Source: Methanotrichaceae archaeon (GTDB lineage: Archaea > Halobacteriota > Methanosarcinia > Methanotrichales > Methanotrichaceae). Taken from it: 11,866 nt of DNA. Shown here one piece after another: positions 7,496 through 11,866 of the stretch (positions are counted from its first letter, which is position 1; every line of letters starts with the position of its first letter). The stretch lies in assembly GCA_013329455.1 (NCBI GenBank), contig DUKF01000195.1, positions 1-11,866 of the forward strand, read 5' to 3'. The position numbers were made by a program, and so were the translations under genes. The notes beneath the pieces were generated by a model that saw nothing but the letters and a program-made list of their open reading frames with translations, was not told the DNA's origin and did no database searches.

Positions 7496-7996
7496 ATGGA
7501 GATAAACTGGAAGCTCATCGGCATCGTGCTGATGAGCACACTCCTCATTTTTGGCTCGGCCTGTACTGTTGTCTGGGCGGAAAAGCTACCCTCAGTAGCG
7601 GAGTGTAGCTATCCAGAGTCCCTCAACCAGGTCAGAGATTTTCATGAGGACTTCGCCAAGCCGGGTTCATCTGTGAAGCTTGGTATTCTCAGTTCGGACA
7701 ATTTGAGCAAAAGCATCACTTTTGATTCTTCCCTATCGGATCTGACCGGTTTTTCCTTCTTCGAGGATTCTGAAGATGAAGAGACCTTCCAGGGCGTGGT
7801 GGCAATCAACACTGAAAAGCGAAACACCGTCACCAGTGGAGGTCAGTTTGGGTCCGTCCCGACCGATGTGAACTACATGGATATCGATGTGAGAAACATA
7901 ATCGTCATATCCATAAACACCGCAAGAGGTGGCAACGCGATAGCGACCTCAGAGATATTCGTCGAGCCCACCCAGCACGGCTCCTGCTCTTCCTAA
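7496..7996 (+). CDS. Second small exported protein of unknown function
   Basis: I do not recognise the family. From the ATG at 7496 it encodes 166 residues; an in-frame TTG at 7481 would add five and is less likely. The N-terminus is a signal peptide: charged MEINWK, hydrophobic LIGIVLMSTLLIFGSACTVV, and a VWA cleavage site after about residue 28. A cysteine inside the core (SAC) is a less likely lipidation point. The mature domain, about 138 residues, has an acidic patch (EDSEDEE) and ends HGSCSS. Its last 35 residues can be loosely aligned with the end of the preceding exported protein (VVN.../VRN..., TSQSGC/TQHGSC), which suggests distant paralogy but is not proof. Weak ribosome binding site; probably translated from the same mRNA as its neighbour. 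It is convergent with the HisB-like gene. Confidence 0.8.
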   Translation: MEINWKLIGIVLMSTLLIFGSACTVVWAEKLPSVAECSYPESLNQVRDFHEDFAKPGSSVKLGILSSDNLSKSITFDSSLSDLTGFSFFEDSEDEETFQGVVAINTEKRNTVTSGGQFGSVPTDVNYMDIDVRNIIVISINTARGGNAIATSEIFVEPTQHGSCSS

Positions 7997-8035
7997 ATCG
8001 CTTCCAGTCATTCATATTTATCCGCGTTCACCGTT

Positions 8036-8079
8036 ATCCGCACCAAGTCTCAGCAGCGGATTCGTATTTACCCTTTTTC
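8036..8079 (+). terminator. Possible hairpin/T-tract terminator after the exported-protein pair
   Basis: ATCCGC (8036-8041) and GCGGAT (8056-8061) form a perfect 6-bp stem with a 14-base loop, followed within about 12 bases by TTTACCCTTTTTC. An earlier copy of TTATCCGC (8018-8025) offers an alternative left arm. It lies in the 151-base convergent gap between the exported protein and the HisB-like gene. Confidence 0.45.
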
Positions 8080-8147
8080 AAATGGTCGCGCGGCGTCTTC
8101 GAGGGTCGCTGAGGCCAACATCGGATATTTCGTCGATACGGTGAAGA

Positions 8148-8696
8148 TCAAGCCGAGTTCTGCTTGTGATCACTCCTACTGTCCCCAACCGCCCTCTTCA
8201 GGGCTCGACCCAGGGAGAGAGACAGAGCCTCGACCTTCTGCCAGTCGTCGCCTCCAGAGACGCTGAGGTGAAGGGTGAACCTGCCGTTGTAGGCGAGAGT
8301 TCTCATGAAGTGTCCGAGGTTCTCCAGCTGCATCCCCTCCAGGGACGTGCCCTGGAACTCGACGTTGTCCCGGTATCCCAGTGCCCCGAACCTGACGGCT
8401 GCAAAGGCCAGAGCATCTCCGGAGGGCACAATGGAGCTTCCGATCCCAATCTCAGCCAATTTAACCAGAACCTGGCCAAAGGTGATGGCAACGTCCTCGA
8501 CTGTGTGGTGATCTCCCGTAGGCAGGTCTCCCCTGGCCCGGACCTCAATATCGAATCCCGATGCCTTGGCCATGATCGAGAGGATCTCGTCGAGGAGAGG
8601 GACTCCCGTATCCACATCTGAACTTCCTGACCCTTCGAGGTCCAAAGAGACCTCGACTTCAGTCTCCGCGGTATCTCTACTGAAAGAAGTGCGCAT
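8148..8696 (-). CDS. Divergent HisB (imidazoleglycerol-phosphate dehydratase) homologue with incomplete metal site
   Basis: The 182-residue product matches the IGP dehydratase fold over its full length: RDTAETEVEVSLDLEGSG at the N-terminus, TGVPLLDEIL (30-39), GDHHTVEDVAITFG (61-72), TLHLSVSGG (139-147) and a C-terminal RALKRAV. The family binds two Mn ions through two HHxxE motifs and extra histidines. Here the first HHxxE is intact (H63, H64, E67) and H141 is kept. The histidine of LDHML is E37, the next histidine is A45, the second HHxxE reads WQKVE (W150, Q151, E154), PMDEA is PSGDA, and the DxSGR phosphate-binding motif is lost. Dehydratase activity is therefore doubtful; a changed reaction or a binding role is possible (inference). 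The TATA box is about 25 bases upstream, suggesting a leaderless mRNA. It is divergent from purP. Confidence 0.85.
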   Translation of the reverse strand: MRTSFSRDTAETEVEVSLDLEGSGSSDVDTGVPLLDEILSIMAKASGFDIEVRARGDLPTGDHHTVEDVAITFGQVLVKLAEIGIGSSIVPSGDALAFAAVRFGALGYRDNVEFQGTSLEGMQLENLGHFMRTLAYNGRFTLHLSVSGGDDWQKVEALSLSLGRALKRAVGDSRSDHKQNSA

Positions 8697-8716
8697 GATA
8701 TTGAGTCTATCCGAAG

Positions 8717-8725
8717 ATATTTTAA
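8717..8725 (-). promoter_or_regulatory. Putative TATA box of the HisB-like gene
   Basis: On the minus strand this reads TTAAAATAT, centred 25 bases before the ATG at 8696. That places the transcription start at or next to the start codon, so the mRNA is probably leaderless. This fits the absence of a Shine-Dalgarno sequence. Confidence 0.5.
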
Positions 8726-8800
8726 CTTAATCTGAGAACGTACTGAGAATGTATATGGGACTTTGTGATATGAAAAAATGAAACTTTACGCCATATTTGA

Positions 8801-8810
8801 AAATATATAT
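8801..8810 (+). promoter_or_regulatory. Putative TATA box of purP, implying a long leader
   Basis: AAATATATAT is the strongest TATA-like element in the AT-rich divergent region 8697-8953. It predicts a start near 8832 and a leader of about 120 bases before the purP ATG at 8954. A weaker element, CTTATGTAC at 8909-8917, would give a leader of about 15 bases instead. I found no known riboswitch or clear hairpin in the leader. Confidence 0.4.
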
Positions 8811-8953
8811 TCACGATATATTCATAATTGATTTTTGATTCCTATCATCAAATGGTAGAGCCTATTCATAACGTTCGATGCTTAGCAATCTTGGTCCAGT
8901 CGAAGGCCTTATGTACCCGTAGCTCATGTCATTCCGTTCCAAAGGTTGTCCAT

Positions 8954-10024
8954 ATGATAGATAAGAGCAAAATACAAGAAATTTTGAGAGGATATGACTC
9001 AAGAGAGTTAACTATTGCCACAGTATGTTCTCATAGCAGCCTCCAGATATTTCACGGGGCTCGCAAAGAGGGTTTCAAGACCCTGGGGATATGCATGGGC
9101 CAACCGCCCAAATTCTACGACGCCTTCCCGTTGGCAAAGCCAGACTCCTTTCTGAGCCTGGATAGCTACGGAGCCCTTCTCGATGAGAGCGATCGGCTCG
9201 TGGAGGAGAATGCGATAGTTGTACCTCACGGCTCGCTGGTCGAGTACCTGGGCACCGAAAAGTTCGAAAACATGCCGGTTCCGACCTTCGGGAACCGAAG
9301 GTCTCTTGCCTGGGAGAGCGACCGGGAGATGGAACGGGAATGGCTCCTCAAAGCCGGAATCGACCTTCCCATGAGGTTTGCGACCCCCGAGGAGATCGAC
9401 CGGCCCGTGATCGTCAAGTACCACGGCGCAAAGGGTGGCAAGGGCTTTTTCATATCCAAGAGCAAGAATGAATACCTGAGCAAGGTGGACCAATCCCAAC
9501 GCCACACCATCCAGGAGTTCATCCTGGGAACCCGGTACTACATACACTACTTCTACTCGCCCATCCGGTCCCACGGATACACCCTCAGCAAGGGAACCCT
9601 GGAGATGCTGGGCATAGACCGGAGGGTCGAGAGCAACGCCGACGAGATATTCAGGATAGGATCGATGGACGAGCTGGAGGCTGCCGGGATATTCCCGAGC
9701 TTCGTTGTCACTGGGAACATTCCCCTGGTTCTGAGGGAATCGCTCCTCCCGAAGGCCTTCGAGCTTGGGGAGAGGGTCGTCGAGGCTTCCCTGGATCTCT
9801 TCGGAGGGATGATAGGACCCTTCTGCCTCGAGACGATCGTCACCGATGACCTGAAGTTCAAGGTCTTCGAGATATCGGCACGGATCGTTGCCGGTACCAA
9901 CGTCTTCATCAGCGGCTCGCCCTACTCAGACCTGGTCGAGAAAGATCTCTCCAACGGTAGAAGGATCGGTCAGGAGATAAGCCTCGCCAGAGATCAGGGC
10001 AGGCTTTCGGAGATAATCAGCTAG
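8954..10024 (+). CDS. purP: PurP, 5-formaminoimidazole-4-carboxamide ribonucleotide synthetase (or close paralogue)
   Basis: ATP-grasp enzyme of archaeal purine synthesis that makes FAICAR from AICAR, formate and ATP, replacing folate-dependent PurH. From the ATG at 8954 it has 356 residues, close to characterised family members. An upstream in-frame TTG would add 42 residues of no family resemblance, and AAAGGT lies 8 bases before the chosen ATG. Recognisable segments are TIATVCSHSSLQIFHGARKEGF, VVPHGSLVEYLG, FGNRR, the nucleotide-binding VIVKYHGAKGGKGFF (152-166), GTRYYIHYFYSP, VTGNIPLVLRESLLP and GMIGPFCLET. Residues 305-316 read FEISARIVAGTN, where from memory the M. jannaschii enzyme has a VDGGTN version. 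Archaea often carry PurP paralogues, so AICAR formylation is likely but not certain. It is divergent from the HisB-like gene and 46 bases ahead of the SIS-domain gene. Confidence 0.88.
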   Translation: MIDKSKIQEILRGYDSRELTIATVCSHSSLQIFHGARKEGFKTLGICMGQPPKFYDAFPLAKPDSFLSLDSYGALLDESDRLVEENAIVVPHGSLVEYLGTEKFENMPVPTFGNRRSLAWESDREMEREWLLKAGIDLPMRFATPEEIDRPVIVKYHGAKGGKGFFISKSKNEYLSKVDQSQRHTIQEFILGTRYYIHYFYSPIRSHGYTLSKGTLEMLGIDRRVESNADEIFRIGSMDELEAAGIFPSFVVTGNIPLVLRESLLPKAFELGERVVEASLDLFGGMIGPFCLETIVTDDLKFKVFEISARIVAGTNVFISGSPYSDLVEKDLSNGRRIGQEISLARDQGRLSEIIS

Positions 10025-10034
10025 AGGGCAAAGG

Positions 10035-10043
10035 CTTATTATC
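10035..10043 (+). promoter_or_regulatory. Putative TATA box of the SIS-domain/phosphoesterase gene pair
   Basis: CTTATTATC is centred about 32 bases before the ATG at 10071, predicting a leader of about 6 bases. No Shine-Dalgarno sequence is seen. A T-run at 10059-10063 in the same 46-base gap may end the purP transcript, so the two genes could be separate units despite the short spacing. Confidence 0.45.
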
Positions 10044-10070
10044 TCCCCCGAACCAGACTTTTTCTCTTAT

Positions 10071-11261
10071 ATGGCAAGTCTGATCGACACTTACAAAGAT
10101 GCTACCGCCCTCCAGTGCCAGTTTATAGAGAAGCTGGGAAAGCTTGACCTGGAGAGCGTAAACGCCTTTGCGGATTCGCTGGCGTCGTTTTTGAGAACAA
10201 AAGACGAGAACAACTTCGTCTATGGGCTGGCTGCCGGGAGGAGCGCCCTATCCCTCTACAGCTTCCTCCAGCTCCTTTACAACCACTTCAACGCATTCCC
10301 CTGCACCATGGAAGACCCGGTCCAAAAGCACTTCCGGAATACAAGAAAGAACCTGGGGATTGCGGTCTCGGGATCTGGTGAGACCCCTGCGGTTAACAAA
10401 TACATCGAGGACATAATCAACCAGGGCGGGGAGATCAGGCTGATCACCGCCAACAGGGACGGGACGGCCCACCGTCTGGTCGAGAGCTACGAGAACGGCT
10501 CTGTCCTGGTGATCAAGGGGAAGACGAAATACGATGAGGACATGACCAGAACCTCCAAGCTCTCCCCAATGGGAACGGAGTTCGAGCTTGAAGTGCTCGC
10601 CTTTTTGAACGCGGTCTTCAAGGAGGTTCAGAGCAGGATCGAGGGCGACCGAAACGACACATGCGAGAGCTATCTCACCACCATAAAGGATTTTGCAAGC
10701 CAGTGCAAGCTGATCTCCCGAGTGGACGAAGACGGGCTTTCAAGGTGGTTTGATAGGCTCTTTCCCAGGAGTGGCAGGTACATCATAGGAGGTGTGGGAA
10801 GGTCGGGGCTTGTGGCAAGAGCCTTCGAGATGAGGTTCACCCACCTCAACAAGACCAGCTACTGGGAGAGGGATTTTAACACACCGAGCTTTCAGATCGG
10901 AGACGTTTATGTGCCCATAACCGGGAGCGGGAACACCTATGAGTGCCTCGAAGGGGTCCAGAGCGCCCTTAAGATGGGAGCTGACGTGATGCCGATAACG
11001 ACAAACGTCTCGTCAGAGCTGGTTGAGCTGATGACCCGGAAGGGATGCGAAGAGGACATCGTCTTCATACCGGTCTCCGAGGAGTACATGGACCAGATAT
11101 GCGGGAGCCGCAGGACCACAAGTTGGCTCGTGTCGGAATACAGCATGCACAGGCACCCGATATTCGAGATCAACGCCTCGATATTCACCAACAGCGTTGT
11201 AGCCGTCGGAGCCGAGTTTCTGGGGATCGAAGAGGCGGGCATGAAAAGGCTTCATGCATGA
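10071..11261 (+). CDS. Tandem SIS-domain protein related to 6-phospho-3-hexuloisomerase
   Basis: The 396-residue product has two sugar-isomerase (SIS) domains, about 27-195 and 215-385. Each has the glycine-rich opening (VYGLAAGRSALSL; IIGGVGRSGLVARAFEMR), the phosphate-binding loop (SGSGET at 100-105; TGSGNT at 284-289) and the helix-capping ITAN/ITTN. Each half also ends in a segment like the C-terminus of 6-phospho-3-hexuloisomerase (PMGTEFELEVLAFLNAV in the first; FEINASIFTNSVV then GMKRLHA in the second). The gene thus looks like a duplicated and fused isomerase. The normal family member is about 180-200 residues and works as a multimer. It probably binds a phosphosugar in the cytosol; isomerase activity is inferred, and a sugar-phosphate-sensing or aminotransferase-like role is possible. 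It overlaps the next gene by four bases (ATGA). Confidence 0.85.
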   Translation: MASLIDTYKDATALQCQFIEKLGKLDLESVNAFADSLASFLRTKDENNFVYGLAAGRSALSLYSFLQLLYNHFNAFPCTMEDPVQKHFRNTRKNLGIAVSGSGETPAVNKYIEDIINQGGEIRLITANRDGTAHRLVESYENGSVLVIKGKTKYDEDMTRTSKLSPMGTEFELEVLAFLNAVFKEVQSRIEGDRNDTCESYLTTIKDFASQCKLISRVDEDGLSRWFDRLFPRSGRYIIGGVGRSGLVARAFEMRFTHLNKTSYWERDFNTPSFQIGDVYVPITGSGNTYECLEGVQSALKMGADVMPITTNVSSELVELMTRKGCEEDIVFIPVSEEYMDQICGSRRTTSWLVSEYSMHRHPIFEINASIFTNSVVAVGAEFLGIEEAGMKRLHA

Positions 11262-11812
11262 AAAGGATAGTCGCCCTCTCCGACACCCATCTTGAGGAGG
11301 GGTCTCTGGTTCCAAAGAACCTCGTCCGGCTCGCGAAGGGAGCCGACCTCGTCCTTCACGCCGGAGACTTCGTGAGCATCGAGGTCTACGAGACCTTCAA
11401 CGATCTCGGACACTTCGAGGCTGTATGCGGCAACTCCGACTTTCCGGAGGTGAAGGCCCTCCTGCCTGAGAGAAGGATCGTGGAGGTCGAGGACGTGAAA
11501 ATCGGCCTCGTCCACAGGGCCTCTTACTCCACCGACCTCACAGGTGCTGAGTTTCTGGCGAGGGAGATGGAGGTGGACGCCCTCATCTTCGGCCACACTC
11601 ACAAGCCCATCGTGGAGAGCGGGGCCCATCTCCTCATCTGTCCTGGTAGCCCGATCGCGCCCCGACTATCTGCGCCTACGGTGGCCGAGATCGAGGTGGA
11701 GGGGAGGGATGTCAGGGGCAGGATCATCGCCCTCGGAAAGCCGGTCTGCAACTACTTCAAGTATGCAGAGTCCCTGGCCAAAGGATCAGCGAAGGGAAAA
11801 AAAGAGGGCTGA
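11258..11812 (+). CDS. YfcE/MJ0936-type metallophosphoesterase
   Basis: Calcineurin-like phosphoesterase of 184 residues, the usual size for the YfcE family of small phosphodiesterases. All metal ligands can be placed: D9 and H11 (SDTH), D37 (HAGDF), N59 (CGNSD), H86 (LVHR), and H113 and H115 (GHTHKP). LLICPGSPIAPR is the conserved C-terminal loop. The usual HGH after strand six is HRA here, keeping only the first histidine. The ATG overlaps the TGA of the SIS gene (ATGA), so translation is coupled; AAAAGG lies in the end of that gene. The longer in-frame extension upstream lies inside the SIS gene and is not coding. The substrate is unknown; family members hydrolyse model phosphodiesters. 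The last 15 residues are lysine-rich and less conserved. Confidence 0.93.
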   Translation: MKRIVALSDTHLEEGSLVPKNLVRLAKGADLVLHAGDFVSIEVYETFNDLGHFEAVCGNSDFPEVKALLPERRIVEVEDVKIGLVHRASYSTDLTGAEFLAREMEVDALIFGHTHKPIVESGAHLLICPGSPIAPRLSAPTVAEIEVEGRDVRGRIIALGKPVCNYFKYAESLAKGSAKGKKEG

Positions 11813-11866
11813 GACGGGTTTGGAATCGACCCCATCATGGCCCGTTCTTCCAGGTTTCTGGCACGC

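Noticed and set aside
8852-8880. GGTAGAGC followed by GTTCGATGC, resembling tRNA D-loop and T-loop boxes
   Set aside because: The two boxes are only about 12 bases apart, the D-stem partner is missing and no acceptor or anticodon stem can be formed.
8828-8953. N-terminal extension of purP by 42 residues from an in-frame TTG
   Set aside because: The extension has no resemblance to PurP and contains non-biased codons; the ATG at 8954 gives the normal family length and has AAAGGT upstream.
11045-11257. In-frame extension upstream of the metallophosphoesterase ATG
   Set aside because: It lies within the SIS-domain gene in another frame; the ATG at 11258 starts directly at the conserved first strand (MKRIVALSDTH).
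11752-11866. Minus-strand open frame entering from the window end (ends ...PSFFPFADP...K, stop at 11752)
   Set aside because: Only about 37 codons are visible, about half overlap the phosphoesterase gene, and no family is recognisable; it could be the tail of a convergent gene but cannot be supported here.

Overview
The window looks like a chromosomal segment of a methanogenic euryarchaeon. The Methanotrichaceae/Methanosarcinales are my best guess, but this is inference. Supporting signs are a PurP-type AICAR formylation enzyme, an archaeal archease-RtcB pair, TATA-box promoters with very short leaders, GGTG-type ribosome binding sites matching the anti-Shine-Dalgarno sequence, and a ferredoxin-dependent 2-oxoacid oxidoreductase. 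Coding regions are GC-rich at third positions. Two intergenic stretches (about 6417-6991 and 8697-8953) are clearly AT-rich.

Layout. Positions 1-1245 (minus strand) hold an RNA-repair/tRNA-splicing operon, archease followed by rtcB, with rtcB cut by the window start. Divergent from it, 1425-6355 (plus strand) is a tight four-gene operon: an XRE-cupin regulator, a medium-chain-type AMP-forming acyl-CoA synthetase with a two-[4Fe-4S] ferredoxin domain at its C-terminus, a VorB-like alpha subunit, and a fused beta-gamma subunit of a 2-oxoacid:ferredoxin oxidoreductase. It ends at a perfect 10-bp hairpin. Then come an AT-rich stretch of about 570 bases with no convincing gene, two small exported proteins of unknown function (6992-7996; the first seems to start at ATA), and a convergent, divergent-sequence HisB homologue (8148-8696, minus) that has lost about half of the family's metal ligands. 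PurP (8954-10024), a tandem SIS-domain protein related to 6-phospho-3-hexuloisomerase (10071-11261) and an overlapping YfcE-type metallophosphoesterase (11258-11812) complete the plus strand.

How the genes may work together. The most interesting unit is the 1425-6355 operon. Its subunits can be assigned as delta (fused to the acyl-CoA synthetase), alpha, and beta-gamma of one oxidoreductase, so the fusion physically ties carboxylic-acid activation to the redox enzyme. The simplest reading is a module that activates a (branched) short-chain acid to acyl-CoA and carboxylates it reductively to a 2-oxoacid, an amino-acid precursor; the reverse direction is also possible. The HisB-like and PurP genes are divergent neighbours and both families touch histidine/purine metabolism through AICAR. 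Whether the degenerate HisB homologue is still an enzyme is open.
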